From NCBI GenBank assembly GCA_029990175.1, contig JARKIP010000199.1, positions 372,001 through 436,000 on the forward strand: a stretch of DNA of 64,000 bases, given 5' to 3'. Below are positions 31,606 to 43,102 of this stretch, in pieces (within the stretch, counting starts at the first letter, position 1; each line of letters starts with the position of its first letter). Position numbers and translations under genes: made by a program. Below the pieces are notes generated by a model, which saw nothing but the letters and a program-made list of their open reading frames with translations, did no database searches and was not told the origin of the DNA. This DNA comes from Petunia secreta. Lineage: Eukaryota; Streptophyta; Magnoliopsida; Solanales; Solanaceae.

Positions 31606-34600
31606 CTAAGCCTTGGGCCCATCTCCCTCCTCGGAGGCCCCATCCTCGGCATCCTCATCATCTTCATCTTCATCTTCATCTTCTTCGTCATCTTCGGCAT
31701 CTTCATCACACCTTCACTTGAAGGAAGATCATCAATAATGGCTTGAGCTTTGGCTGCTTTATCTTTAGCCTTGATAATCTCTTCCTCCAAGTTCAGCTCA
31801 CCAGCACGGCATTGTTTAAGCAGCTTCAACCGAGACTTGATAATAGCCCAGTGCTTATCTAACTCCGCCATCTTGGCCTTGATCTTTGCCCTATCATAGT
31901 GATCAACGGCTTCCTCTCGAAGCAATTTAACTTCGGCCTCAAGAGTCGGAATCTTGGAGTTTTCACCCTCCAGCCTTTGGATGTGAAGCATGCGCTCTTG
32001 TAGCTGCTCACGATGCCGGTTGGCCTCATTCTCAAATTCACCCTTAGCTCGGGCCAACTCTGCACTGAGCCTTGTGACTTTGGTATCCAACCTCGTACGC
32101 TCAGCTTGAAAATCATCACCAAGAGCCCAAACCTTCGCTTCGGAAGTAGCCTCGGTTTTGCGCAAGTCGGAGTAAGACTTGGACAATTTAGCTTTCAATT
32201 CAGCTATTTGAGCATTGACGCTGTCCCTTTGCCTATCCCAAGCACGGGCAACGCGCTAAACCTCTTCGTGCCTTGTATTTTTAAGCTCAACGGCCCTCAG
32301 CGATAAAACGAAGCCCTGAATGGAAATTATTAAAAGATCAATATAAACGAATACCCACAAACAGAAGTAAGATCGAGGATGTCGAGGCTTACTCTAAGTG
32401 CATTAGCGGCAAGGGTGTTGACTAGTTGAGTCGGAGGAAACTGTTGCACGACGGCGTCCTCCGTTGGACCGAGCAAAGGCATGAGGCTCAAAATATCTCT
32501 TCGGGTGCTCGCTAAGAGATTTGAAGAAGTCGATACCTCAAGCTTTCGCAAAGACCCCGCCGAGGTCGAAAGCCTTGCAGGCTCGGATTGCGTCCTAACA
32601 ACATCAGCACCGTCTCTTCTTCAGTAGTAGGAGCCTCGACTTCCCCAACTTTAGCTTTGCCTTTGGCCTTGGCAACAGCCGCTTTGGAGTCATGCTCCAG
32701 ATCCTCGAGGTCCACCACTTCGACATCCTTATGAGACTCCAAGCCCCCGATGTTCTCATCGCTAGGCTCGACGATCAGCCTTCGGCGCGTTTCAGTAACC
32801 GCTTCGGTCCGAGGAGAAGTCGTCACCTCGGTGCGTGATGCAATATAAATTGGGCCTAAACGACAACAATCAAGAGCCAACCTCGTGAGCACAAAGAGTA
32901 CAAGTGAAGGGCTCCAGAAGCAACTTGAAGATCATGCATTGGAGAACCATGGAAGGAGGAGCCCTTAGGCGACAAAGGAGAGGCTCGAGGGACATATTTT
33001 GAGGCATTTCAAGAGCCTACAACAAGAGGCGGAGCGCCTCCTTAACCAAGCGGAGCGCCCATTTTGATGCAGCCTTTCTGAAGATGAAACTAGGCGGACT
33101 GCCTCTTTGCATGGGCGGACCGCCCAGTCCACTGCTCAATCACTGAAAGTTCAGATGAGGCAGGGCGCTAGAGTGGGCGGGGCGCCTAGTTCCCTGTGCA
33201 AGCCATCCGAAAATCCTTCTATTTTGTTGTGTAATTCCAACTTTAACCTTAAGTGGCTTCTATTGTTTTAACCCACTTTAGGGTATTTAGGACATTTCAT
33301 TATGCATTGTAGAAGACTATAAAAGTCTTCCTTAGGCTTTCATTTTAATTACATCACCTTGAATATTGAAGAAACTTGAGCTATGCTCTCTTGAAACCCT
33401 TGTTTGGAACTTGAATTCAATTGGTGGGTTCCAATTTGAACTTCATCTGTCTTTGATCATTCTATTTGAAAGAGTCAGGTATCTCTTGAGGATAGTTGCA
33501 TAGCGTAGGTGATTCCTTAATATTCACTTGAGGTGTAGCGAGACAAGTTCCTTATTGCTACTTAGGTAATCGTTCGAGTCTCGTCTCGTTCTTATCTTTA
33601 TCTTTATCGTTTTCGTCTTTTCATATCGTTTTTAGCTTCCACGTAGTTTAGATTGCATCAGTGCAAGGATTCACCGATCGGGAGGGTTTCTTTGGAACTG
33701 CTCTTTTCCTTTTCATGCCTACAGAGAACGATGCAGAAGGATCATAAGCATAAGAACGAAGAGAAGTAAATGCAACTGTATTAATCGAAGACAATGTTAC
33801 CTTTTGAGGATCCTTGACCTGAGGACCCTTTAGAGGACTTTGAAGGCTTAGAAGCTTTGAGCTCCTTCAGGTCACCAGCGAGACCTGCCACCGAAGCTAA
33901 TTCATCATCGGATTCGGTATCTTCTTCACCTTTCTTCTTCCTCTCTTTTCCTTTCCCTTTTTTATCCTTCTTCTTGTTGATGGCTCGATTTGGAAAACCT
34001 GTCACTGAGGGAAAGAATTAATGACAAAATAAAAAGCTTTGGATGACATCTTTGATAAAAGGTCATAAACAACTTACCATGCCTCTTACACTGCCAACTG
34101 AAGCTAGCAGCCATGTCCATCCAGGACCGAATGGGGCGTGAGTAGGCTCTGGTCATAGCTTTGACCCATTCGGTCAAGCCCTCGGGAGGGACGATAGCAA
34201 ATTTGTTGGCTAAGAAACAAGAAATGAGTTGAGGTCAAAAAACGAGAATGTTTGCCAGAAAATATTAGGAGTGAGGGGACACTTACGTGTTTCATTCCAC
34301 TTTTTTGGGAAATTAGGCTCGGTCGATAAGGCACTAGTCTCCAAGAGAATGTAGCGATCACACCATCCTCGGTCTCCATGATCCTCGCTCTTGTGGAGAA
34401 GCGTGTGCTTACCACGGTTGTTCAAGGCCACGACCCCTGCCTTGTGAAAATATGGATAGTAAAGAGAAATAAGATGTTGCAGAGTAAAGTCCACCTCAGC
34501 TTTCCGACTCAGCCATTCCACACATTGCACGACCCTCCAAACACCGGGGCCTAATTGACCCAAGCATAAGTTGTATGCTCAGCAGAATTCGTCAATCACC

Positions 34601-35336
34601 CTATGAATGGGGAGAGTAAACCTAATAGTAAATGGATAGGTGTATGTAAAGGATAGCCCTTCCACATGATCACAGCATCTGCTAGCTGGATCGGGGATAA
34701 CAATTTTTCTTCGGGCTCGAAATTACAATCCTTTCGGATTAATTCCATGTGAGCTTAGGTGAGGCGCGTAGGCGTTGTTTGCACCGGTACATTTCTATTC
34801 AGTTCCTGCTGATCAGCTGATTGCTTTTGTAACCGAAGGTCCTTGCTGGTGTCGAAGTGTGAGGGAATAATTTAGTGAGGCTCGAGGGGAATCTTCGGGA
34901 GTTTCTTCTTTGGACCCAAGGGTTCAGCCTCGGCAACGTGCCCACCTTCGGTAGCAAAAAGCTCGCCCCCAACCTATGTAGTGGCCTCAACATCGTCATC
35001 CCCATCCTCGCCGTTGTCGCCTTCGAAACTACCATCTTTATTGCTGACCTCCTCAGCGTCAGCAACAGCTACAACCATGGCGTCATCCCTAATGACGTCA
35101 TCCTCTCCTTCCGCGCTAACATCCCCGCTCACGCCAGCTCTATCGCGCCCAGCTCTAGCTTTGCGCTGCCTAGAGCCTCTCGCCAGAGACGCTACTTCGC
35201 CCCCGCCACCCTCTCCTTCAATAACTTGTAGTGGTGGAACGGCGGCGATGAAATCGCCAATAGCAATAAGGGCAGCGGTGCGCGAAATTTTATCACCTGA
35301 TTCACTGGAATCTTGAGTAGAGTGCGTCGCAGACAT
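31606..35336 (-). pseudogene. Element B antisense spliced gene (Transposase_28-like additional ORF), interrupted by solo LTR H
   Basis: Reads opposite to gag. ATG at 35336, an acidic/Ala-rich N-terminus, then frameshifted parts including a conserved block (GVWRVVQCVEWLSRKAEVDFTL at about 34500-34550) that matches the W-R-L-V-A-M-Y/I-Y-x-W-I-x-x-K block of A and E. A Lys/Glu-rich exon (33781-34005) ends at donor AAAAG|GTAACA; the next exon begins after TTCTCTGTAG at about 33723. That exon is split by solo LTR H (32836-33660) and resumes with EVTTSPRTEAV. A long coiled coil lies at about 31740-32310 and an acidic Glu/Asp tail ends at TAG 31606, after a frameshift near 31713. It shares exon order with the antisense genes of A and E but little sequence. 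Confidence 0.7.
32836..33660 (+). mobile_element. Element H: solo LTR of the D/F/G group (825 bp)
   Basis: Begins TGATGCAATATAAATTGGGCC and ends GATTGCATCA, flanked by GTGCG (32831-32835) and GTGCA (33661-33665), a 5-bp duplication with one change. It has the TATAAAAG box at 33319-33326 and GC-rich palindromes (GAGGCGGAGCGCCTC, GGGCGGACCGCCC) at about 33026-33190, as in element D. No internal sequence: the second LTR and body were removed by LTR-LTR recombination. It lies in a coding exon of B's antisense gene, whose reading frame is continuous across the site if the insert and one duplication are ignored. Confidence 0.85.
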
Positions 35337-35700
35337 GATTATAATTATGGGTGTAAGGATTTCTTGGAAATAAGAAGCTGATCAAGACGAAAATGGATGT
35401 TTTCTTTTTTCCTGTCACTGTTGCTTGCAGATTATGAAAGTAATGTGAGAAGCTTAAGAGTGGAGATATTTATAGGTTATTGGGAAGACAAGTTGTGAAA
35501 GGCCATCATTATAATGTTGGGAGAAGCAAGAAAAATGGCGTGACCGTTCGGCAGCAAATGAACAGTCGCCACGTTTCACGGAATAGTGATTTGAAAGGAC
35601 TTATACCGTTTGCAGAATTTTCAAATGCTTGGATAGGATCGAGCCACGTCCTTCTCTCACGGAATTTCATTCCACTCCTCGGTAACTTTGGTAATTTCTC
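35337..35700 (-). promoter_or_regulatory. Promoter region of element B antisense gene
   Basis: Minus-strand TATAAATA at 35467-35474, 131 bp upstream of the antisense ATG, matching the arrangement in A and E. Confidence 0.55.
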
Positions 35701-35719
35701 GAGGATCGGGGGGACTATC
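35701..35719 (+). promoter_or_regulatory. Polypurine tract of element B
   Basis: GAGGATCGGGGGGACTATC directly before the 3' LTR. Confidence 0.7.
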
Positions 35720-36247
35720 TGTATTGGTTAAAAATCAATTCGACCACGTGGCACCTCGGTAACACGATCTGGGGTTAACCGAACAGGTGTTGGCAAGCTA
35801 CGAGCCGAGGTAAGCCACAGGTCGCCGAAGTCAACGACCGAAGAAAGGAAGCAAGGTGTTCGCCTCGGTGGAGTGTCACCTCGGTCGATCGCGAAGCCAT
35901 GCACCCGAAGCTAACAGCCTAAGCTTCGGCAGATGAGGTCGTCCGCAGTCAACCGTTTTTTCCTTCTATTTCGGCCCACTAACCCCACTATCAGAGAAGT
36001 GGAAGCATGCATATCTTAGTAGAAATGTGGGATCATGGCCTTGTGTTACTGCTAGTCTATAAATAGCTGCTCATTTTACAATGTAATCATTCAGAAAGAC
36101 ATACAGAAACTCTGGCAAAATTTGTACTTATTGGCATATATTGAAATCTCGTTCTTTACACATATTTCCGTCTCTGGTTGTTTATATTTCGACTTTAATA
36201 CTTAGATTAATTTGATTTGTGATCCTAAATCAGTTTAGGCTCATACA
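35720..36247 (+). repeat. Element B 3' LTR (528 bp)
   Basis: Starts TGTATTGGTTAAAAATC, ends CTCATACA, and is followed by the target copy ACTAT. It lacks a 22-bp piece near the 3' end present in the 5' LTR. Many differences from the 5' LTR are at CG sites. Confidence 0.9.
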
Positions 36248-36252
36248 ACTAT

Positions 36253-36324
36253 GAGCTTTAAATCGCTAATAGTGGGGAGAGATGGAGATATAGGGAGAGA
36301 GATAAAATGGAAATATATGCAGAG

Positions 36325-36394
<70 letters not shown>

Positions 36395-37439
36395 AGGAAA
36401 TAATAAGAGTTAAAGACTTTCAAGTTTCCACTAATAAATAACCACTAAAAATGGCTTTTTAGCCGAGTCTATAACATGTATTGGCGGCAATTAGGTTATT
36501 GCCCTTTATTAATGGGATTTTTACGTGGAGTACCAATAAAATTTAAATATTTATTTTTTTGTGCCCATGTAAACTTTGTTACAACGTATGCCCATTCAGC
36601 CTACAAATATTACACCTCGTACCCATTGGACCTAACAATTGTACCCGTCCCATCCATATCTCTTATTCCCCTATCCAGCTCCCCAATTCCTTAATACTGA
36701 AGCCCCAATCTATATACTCAAGTTCCTTGTAGTCTCTTTCTATCTTCTTAATATCCTTATCCCTAAGATTTATTACTCAACCTAACTTTTTTAAACTTGT
36801 TCTTATTTTTCATATTCTAGCTCTAGATTCCCCGAATCTCTTCGTTCTCTCTAAAAAAGTAGCTTCACGATGTAGATTTCGAAGTTCGTTTTGTTCATCA
36901 ATGGAATCAATTAGAAAACAAGTCATAATTTGAGTTGTTCTCTATTTGCGGTTTCATTAATTCTACATTTATTAATACTGAGCATGTGAGATGCTATATT
37001 TGAGTAATTAATTAATGTCTCATGATTTTTTATGACATCACATGTTTGGCTCATGTAATAAATCATTGTTATTTATAAAAATGTGTTGGATTATATTTTA
37101 AGAATCTCATGGATAAATACTTGGAATAATTTTCTCTTTGCAAGATAATGAAAATTTGTCATCGATTTTTTTTCTTTTTGAGGAATTAAGGACTGCCAAC
37201 CAGATTAAAAAAAACGGGCAACAAAATATTTTGATTATTTTAATCTATTTGAATCATACATTTTTTCTAGCTTATTATATCTCAATACTAAGTTTTCTTA
37301 TTTTCTTATTTAATTATAAATCTATTTACGTGATTGTGAGTTTTAATTAACTTTTCATTATTTAATGAGTTTTGTTGCAATTTTTAGTAAATGATCAGTA
37401 TATGTTGCTACAAAGCTACTTCAATTCTTTGTATTGTGG
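36253..37439. other. CACTA interior right of element B
   Basis: AT-rich, no gene recognised. A compound microsatellite lies at 36330-36392. CACTA-type motifs (CCACTAAAAATGGC, GGCGGCAATTAGGTTATTGCC) are at about 36440-36510. A CT-rich stretch at 36720-36860 resembles a plant 5' leader, but no coding follows. Confidence 0.5.
36330..36392 (+). repeat. Compound microsatellite (AG)n(AT)n
   Basis: About 15 AG units run straight into about 16 AT units. It lies about 80 bp from the right target copy of element B. Confidence 0.95.
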
Positions 37440-40145
37440 CCTTTTTTAGTGATAAAATTGCTTGAATTTTGATTCTATAAGAAATTGACCTTTCCTGATG
37501 AAATATTTTTGATGAAATATATCTCTTTGGTATATTGTATAATCTTTTGGTATACCCTTTTGTGTTTGAATCAAAATGTGCGATACTATCGAGCAAAGAA
37601 ATAATTCAAGTTTTATTGTTTTGAACAAAGTATAACTTTTTGGTATACTATGTACTCTTTCGGTGTACCTTATTCTGTTCAGGTCGAAGCACGAGATGTT
37701 ATAGAACGTATAGATATTTTAAATTTTATTATTTTTAACGAAGTATACCTTTTTGGTATATTGTATACTCTTTTAAGTCTAAATCTAAATGCGTGATGCT
37801 ATAGAGCAAATAAATATTCAGTTTTTATTTTTTTGAACAAAGTAGCATCTTTTGTATACTGTATACTCTATTGGTATACATTGTTATATTCGGGTCGAAG
37901 TATGAGATGTTACAGAGCACATAGATATTTTAATTTTTATTATTTCTAAAAAAGTATACCTTTTTGGTATATTGTATACTCCTACGGTTTACCTTTTATG
38001 TCAAATAAATATTTCAACTTTTATTATTTGATCAAAGTACAGTTTTTGGGTATATTGTATGCTCTTTTGGTATACCTTATTATATTCGGATCGAAGTGGG
38101 AGAACACATTGGTATTTTAATTTTTATTGTTTTTAACGAAGTATACCTTTTTGGAATATTGTATACTCTTTTGAGTTTGCAACAAAATGTGCGATGCTAT
38201 CGAGCAAATAAATATTTCAGTTTTTGTTGCTTAGAATAAAGTATACCTTTTTGGTATACTGTATACTCTTTTGTTATACCTTGTTATGCTCGGATAGAAA
38301 TGCGAGATGTTACACCATATATATATTTTTAAATTTTTATTATTTTTAAAGAAGTATACCTTTTTGGTATACTGTATACTCTTTTGGTATACCCCCTTGT
38401 GTTTCGGTCAAAGTGAACGATCTACCGAGCAAATAAATATTTTTTTAATCAAAGTACGCCTTTTTAGTATATTGTATACTTTTTTGGTATACTTTTTGTT
38501 ATGTTCGAATCGAAGTGGGAGATGTTACAGATCACATAGATATTTCAAATTTTATTATTTTTAACAAAGTATACCTCTTTTGGTATATTGTATACTCTTT
38601 TGGTATACTCTTTTGCGTTTGGATCAAAGTGTGCGACGCTATCGAGCAAATAAATATTTCAGTTTTTGTTCTTTTGAAAAAAGTATACCTATTTAGTATA
38701 TTGTATACTCTTTTTGGTATACTTTGTTATGTTTGAATCAAAGTACGAGATGTTACAGAACACATAGACATTTTAATTTTTATTATTTTTGATGAAGTAT
38801 ACCTTTTTGGTATATCGTATACTCTTTTGGGATACCCTTTTGCGTTTGGATCAAAGTGTGAGATGTTATCGAGCAATAAATATTTCAGTTTTCGTTGTTT
38901 TGAACAAGGTATACCTTTTTGGTATAATGTATACTCTTTTGATATACCTAATTATGTTCGCATTGGAGTGCGAGAACTCATAGATATTTTAATTTTTATT
39001 GTTTTTAAAGAAGTATACATTTTTGGTATGTTGTATACTCTTTTGATATACCTTTTTGTGTTTGAATTATGGTTTGTCATGCTATCGAGCAAATAAGTAT
39101 TTCAGTTTTTACTGTTTTGAACAAAGCATACCTTTTTGGTATACTGTATACTCTTCTGGTATACCCTTATGTGTTTGGATCCAAGTGTGCGATGCTACCG
39201 AGCGAATAAATATTTTAGTTTTTGTTATTTTTGAACAACGTATACCCTTTTGGTATATTGTATACTCTTCTGGTATACCCTTTTGTGTTTGGATCCAAGT
39301 GTGCGATGGTACCGAGCAAATAAGTATTTTAATTTTTTTTGTTTTGAACAAAGTATACCCTTTTGGTATACTGTATACTCTTCTGATATGCTCCTTTGTG
39401 TTTGGATCCACGTGTGCGATGTTACCGAGCGAATTAATATTTCAGTTTTTGTTGTTTTGAACAATGTATTCCCTTTTGGTATCCTGTATACTCTTTTGGT
39501 ATATCCTTTTGTGTTTGGATCCAAGTGTGCGATGATACTAAGCAAATAAATATTTCAATTTTTGTTGTTTTGAACAAAGTATACCCTTTTAGTATACTGT
39601 ATACTCTTCTGGTATGCTCCTTTGTGTTTGGATCCACGTGTGCAATGCTACCGAGCGAATTAATATTTCAATTTTTATTATTTTGAACAATGTATACCCT
39701 TTTGGTATACTGTACACTCTTTTGGTACACCCTTTTGTGTTTGGATCCAAGTATGCAATGCTACCGAGCGAATAAATATTTCAGTTTTTGTTGTTTTGAA
39801 CAAAGTATACCCTTTTGGTATGCTGTATACTCTTCTGGTATACCCTTTTCTGTTCGCATCGAAGTGCAAAATATTTCAGAAGACATATATATTTTAATTT
39901 TTAATATTATAAAGAAGTATACCTTTTTGGTATATTGTATTCTCTTTTGGTATACCTTTTTGTGTTGGATCAAAGTGTGCGATGCTATCGAGCAAATGAG
40001 TATTTTAATTATTGTTATTTTGAACAGAATACACTTTTTTGGTATACTGTATACTCTTTCTATATACCTTGTTATGTTTGGATAAAAGTGTGAGATACTA
40101 TCGAGCAAATAAAATATTTCAATTTTTGTATTTATGAACAAAGTA
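37440..40145 (+). repeat. 2.7-kb minisatellite with alternating A/B units, inside the CACTA right arm
   Basis: About two dozen units of 105-117 bp. Every unit carries the hairpin AGTATACC-TTTTT-GGTATACT followed by GTATACTCTTTTGGTATACC. Two unit types differ in the other half. Type A has TGTGCGATGCTATCGAGCAAATAAATATTTCAG. Type B has GAAGTGGGAGATGTTACAGA-CACATAGATATTTTAAT. From 37560 to about 39060 they alternate A-B-A-B (period about 220 bp). From about 39060 to 39790 seven A units follow one another, then B, A, A. The translated frames repeat every 37-38 residues and are not genes. Confidence 0.9.
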
Positions 40146-40617
40146 TTCCTTTTTGGAGAAAGAAAAAAAATGTGTATAATAAGATTACGGAGAAAGAAAA
40201 TAAATTAAAAAATAAAAATATGGGGAGACATGAATAGTGCTAGAAACAGGAGAAAGAAAGAAGAAAGAAAATAGAAAGTAAAAAACGGAAAACGTAAAAA
40301 AAAACGGAGAAGGAGAAAAGTAGGTCGGCCGATCAGGATCAAAGATGACTGCCTAGTGGCGACGAGCCCACTAGGGAGACCCGCCTTTCAGAAAAAAAAA
40401 AGATAGAATAATTAAAAAAATGGCCAAAAAAAGGAGAAAAAAATAATACAAGATATGATGAGAGAGAGGAACTTGAGTTCCTTATTTTATGTCTCAAAAT
40501 AAGAAGATAATTAGCTAATGGGTATAGAGGGTAAATAAATTATGGGTATAAATATAATGGGTAAAGCTATGTAAATAAAATAGGATGCATGTGTATTTTT
40601 GTAAATCCCCTTAATTA
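40146..40617. other. CACTA right subterminal region
   Basis: Purine-rich (GGAGAAAGAAA repeats), then AT-rich. An imperfect inverted repeat (GCCTAGTGG...CCCACTAGG) is at about 40350-40373, and repeats of TAATGGGTATA/TATGGGTATA lie at about 40517-40560. No coding. Confidence 0.5.
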
Positions 40618-40648
40618 ATTGCCTCTAAAAGCCGGTTTTGGTGTAGTG
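40618..40648 (-). repeat. CACTA right terminal inverted repeat
   Basis: Read on the minus strand it starts CACTACACCAAA and continues CCGGCTTTTAGAGGCAAT, matching the left end at 27 of 31 bases. It is followed by the target copy CCA. Confidence 0.8.
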
Positions 40649-40659
40649 CCAAAGGTTGT

Positions 40660-40874
40660 CGGGAGGCTAAGTAGTATCACTCACGTCTATATTTCGTGGA
40701 CATGACCAGATATCTAAAAAGTATACAAGAATTTAAAATATACTTCCCCCATTATGCCTAGTGGTATGCATGAGATATAGTGAGTGTCTTTATCAGAAAA
40801 ATCTCAATTAACACTAAGTTGTGCATCCACGAACAATACAAGACATTTGTACATGAAAATAATGAAAAAGAAAT
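40660..40874 (+). repeat. CACTA-flanking direct repeat, copy 2
   Basis: Diverged direct copy of 3467-3674, same orientation. With the CACTA insertion removed, the two would lie about 460 bp apart as tandem units. Confidence 0.7.
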
Positions 40875-41884
40875 TGAGACAATTTGTGTAAGAGACAATT
40901 ATTAAAAAATACATGTACAAAAAGCTATATCTATCAAATCGAAATAGTTACCTTTCATAAAAATTCTAACCGCAGTAGAAATGCATATTATATATACTTT
41001 TTAAGGTGGAAAAAAAAATACAACTAGACAAAAGGATAATTAATGGTTGTTTTTGAATTCCACCTCTATTATAGAATCGAAGTGAGAGTTTCTTCTCATC
41101 CTAAGTCCTCGCGAATAAAAAGCTTTTAAAAGAATTGAATTTAAATTAAAATGTATATTGAGTGATACGTTGAACGTGAAATTTTTTGAGATTTCATCCA
41201 ATCTATTAGTGATTTGTATATCTTGTTCAACTTCTCTCGATCTTTGTCCAAAAATTTCAACATACACATCTAGGATTCATACAATAGTTAAAGAAGCTGT
41301 CCAAATCTCATCCTCTTCATTTATATTATTAAATGAGGCTGCCTGGCCATTCGCATAGCCTAGGTCACCTCTCTCTAGGCGCGAGGCCATCGTTGAGTGT
41401 TTCATGATCGCTGACTTCTTCCCAAATGAAAACTTGACTTATTTTGACTACTTTACCACTTTCAACTCATGCAATACGTATATGATCAAAAATACATAAT
41501 TCATTGAAATTAATATTAGAAAGCTCAAAATTTTACACCTACATGTGCTATGCGAGCCACTTTTGAGGCTTACTAGTAAATGAATCTTTGATGTCCCTAA
41601 GGTCGCAGACCATCGATGATAGTATGCTCATAGATTTGTCTACATGGACCTTGAACGCTAAACGTCATATTTAAAGCTTGAGTTGTAAAATTATCTTTTA
41701 ATGGTTCAAGCCCCAACTTAATAGACATAGATAGTAATGTTAGTAGCAATTATTAACATTATATGCAAGGCTTTATATTTCGCAAAGTGTAATGACCGTA
41801 TGGATTTTGTTTTTATTTTGGGATATTGTTAATAAAATTAGCCACTAAGCTCATAGCTTAGTGGTATTTGCCTTTAAAAAAACA
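40875..41884. other. Intergenic DNA, no gene seen
   Basis: AT-rich. A perfect hairpin (CCACTAAGCT, loop CAT, AGCTTAGTGG) lies at about 41842-41864, just beside the LINE end. No convincing reading frame. Confidence 0.5.
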
Positions 41885-43102
41885 ACTTGAATATTGAACA
41901 ACAACAAACTCAGTGTAATCCGACAAGTGGGGTGTGGGGAGGGTGAGATGTACGCAAATCTTACCCCCACCAAGGTGGAGAGGCTGTTTCCGATAGATCC
42001 TCGGCTTAAAATAAACATTTGAAAATTTTGAAGGCAAACAAATATTTTGAAAATAAGATGAAGACAAGCAAGGTAAGAAACACCATTAATGCTCAAGCAC
42101 TCATATAAAACTACTATAGTCAGGGCAAACATAAGAGGTCAATAGCGAAAAGGGAAAGATAAGACTACTATGCATAAGAACAATACAGCTAAAATGACAG
42201 CACTCAATTGCCTTTTACCTACCCTTCTACCCTAATCCTAGACCTCCATGCTTTCCTGTTAGGGTCATGTCCTCGGTGACCTGGAGGTGAGCCATATCAT
42301 GTCGAATCACCTCATCCCATTTCTTCTTTGGTCTGCCTCTACCTCTCCGCAGACCCAGCACAGCCAGCCGCTCACACCTCCTCACTGGTGCGTCGGTGCC
42401 CCTTCTCTTCACATGGTCGTACCATCCCAACCTTACTTCTCGCATCTTATCCACCACTGAGGCCACTCCCACCTTATCACGAATGACCTCATTCCTAATC
42501 TTATCCAACCTCGTGTGCCCACACATCCAACTAAGAATACGTATCTCTGTTACGCTCATCCTCTGAATGTGCGTGGTCTTGACTGGCCAACACTCTGTGC
42601 CATACAAATAGCTGGTCTAACGATCGCTTTGTAGAACTTACCTTATAAGTCTAGGTGCCACTTTCTTATCACATAGGACACCAGATGCGAGTCTCCACTT
42701 CATCCAGCCTGCCCCTATATGGTGGTTAACATCATTGTCATTTCTCCATTACTTTAAATGATAGAACCAAGGTACTTGAAGCTCCTCTTTGGGGGGATTG
42801 CTTGTGAATCAAGCATCACTTCCACCTCTGACTCCTACAACGCTTCACTATACTTGCACTCCATGTAGTCTGTCTTTGTTCCGCTCAGCCTGAAACCCTT
42901 AGACTCTATCCAATACTCCAGCTTATCCTGAACTCCGCTGCAAGTTTCATCGACCAATACTATATTATCTGCAAATAACATACACCATGGAACCTTCCCT
43001 TGTATGCCCCTAGTCAACTCGTCCATCACCAAAGCAAATAAGAACAGACTAAGAGCTGACCCTGATGCAATCCCATCTCGACTGGGAAATAAAACTTGAA
43101 TA
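41885..43102 (-). mobile_element. RTE-type LINE, 5'-truncated 3' part
   Basis: On the minus strand the reverse transcriptase region (about 43095-42835) reads FPVEMGLHQG, FLFALVMDELTRGIQG and CMLFADNIVLVDET, then a C-terminal domain (42607-42227) with LSWMCGHTRLDKIRNEVI, VRLGWYDHVKRR and RGRGRPKKKWDEVI. These are hallmarks of plant RTE LINE elements. The polymerase FADD box reads FADN, an inactivating Asp to Asn change. Frameshifts and stops separate the parts. The 3' end has the CAACAACAA...CCGACAAGTGGGGTGTGGGG run typical of this family. Element E is inserted at 43103; the LINE's 5' half is not visible. Confidence 0.8.

Larger units (their letters stand above)
16124..36247 (+). mobile_element. 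Element B: Ty3/gypsy Tat-lineage LTR retrotransposon with nested C, D and H
   Basis: Both LTRs begin TGTATTGG and end near GATATA (5') or CATACA (3'). The 5-bp target ACTAT is duplicated at 16119-16123 and 36248-36252. The body holds gag and protease (16765-18941), no surviving pol, a spacer matching elements A and E (from about 30920) and an antisense gene (31606-35336). Element C interrupts the protease end at 18942; pol and the 3' part of C are both missing at a junction near 30900. Solo LTR H interrupts the antisense gene. LTR differences between the two ends are many and often C/T or G/A, so the insertion is old. Confidence 0.9.
3923..40648. mobile_element. CACTA (En/Spm-type) DNA transposon shell, 36.7 kb with nested retroelements
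   Basis: The left end reads CACTACACCAAA and the right end, read inward on the minus strand, also reads CACTACACCAAA. The two ends agree at 27 of 31 bases. The 3-bp target CCA is duplicated on both sides (3920-3922, 40649-40651), as expected for CACTA transposons. Internal sequence near the left end repeats variants of TTTAGCGGCAAT and TAGTGGCAAT/GCCACTAAA in both orientations, typical of CACTA subterminal regions. Similar strings recur near 36440-36510. Removing element A (about 9.9 kb) and element B (20.1 kb) leaves about 6.7 kb. I find no TNP2-type transposase, so this copy is probably non-autonomous, or its transposase was lost with the deletion at the left edge of A. Confidence 0.8.

Noticed and set aside
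34875..35316. Plus-strand Ser/Ala-rich frames near the end of element B
   Set aside because: Shadow of the acidic/Ala-rich N-terminus of the antisense gene, which has an ATG and TATA box in place.
38307..40141. Several long overlapping reading frames on both strands of the minisatellite
   Set aside because: They arise because units are close to multiples of three; the peptides repeat every 37-38 residues and exist in several frames at once.
37440..40145. CRISPR-like array
   Set aside because: Units are head-to-tail repeats without unique spacers, in a plant nuclear context.
41842..41864. tRNA or small RNA gene at the perfect hairpin
   Set aside because: Only one 10-bp stem with a 3-base loop; no cloverleaf, box A/B or terminator seen.
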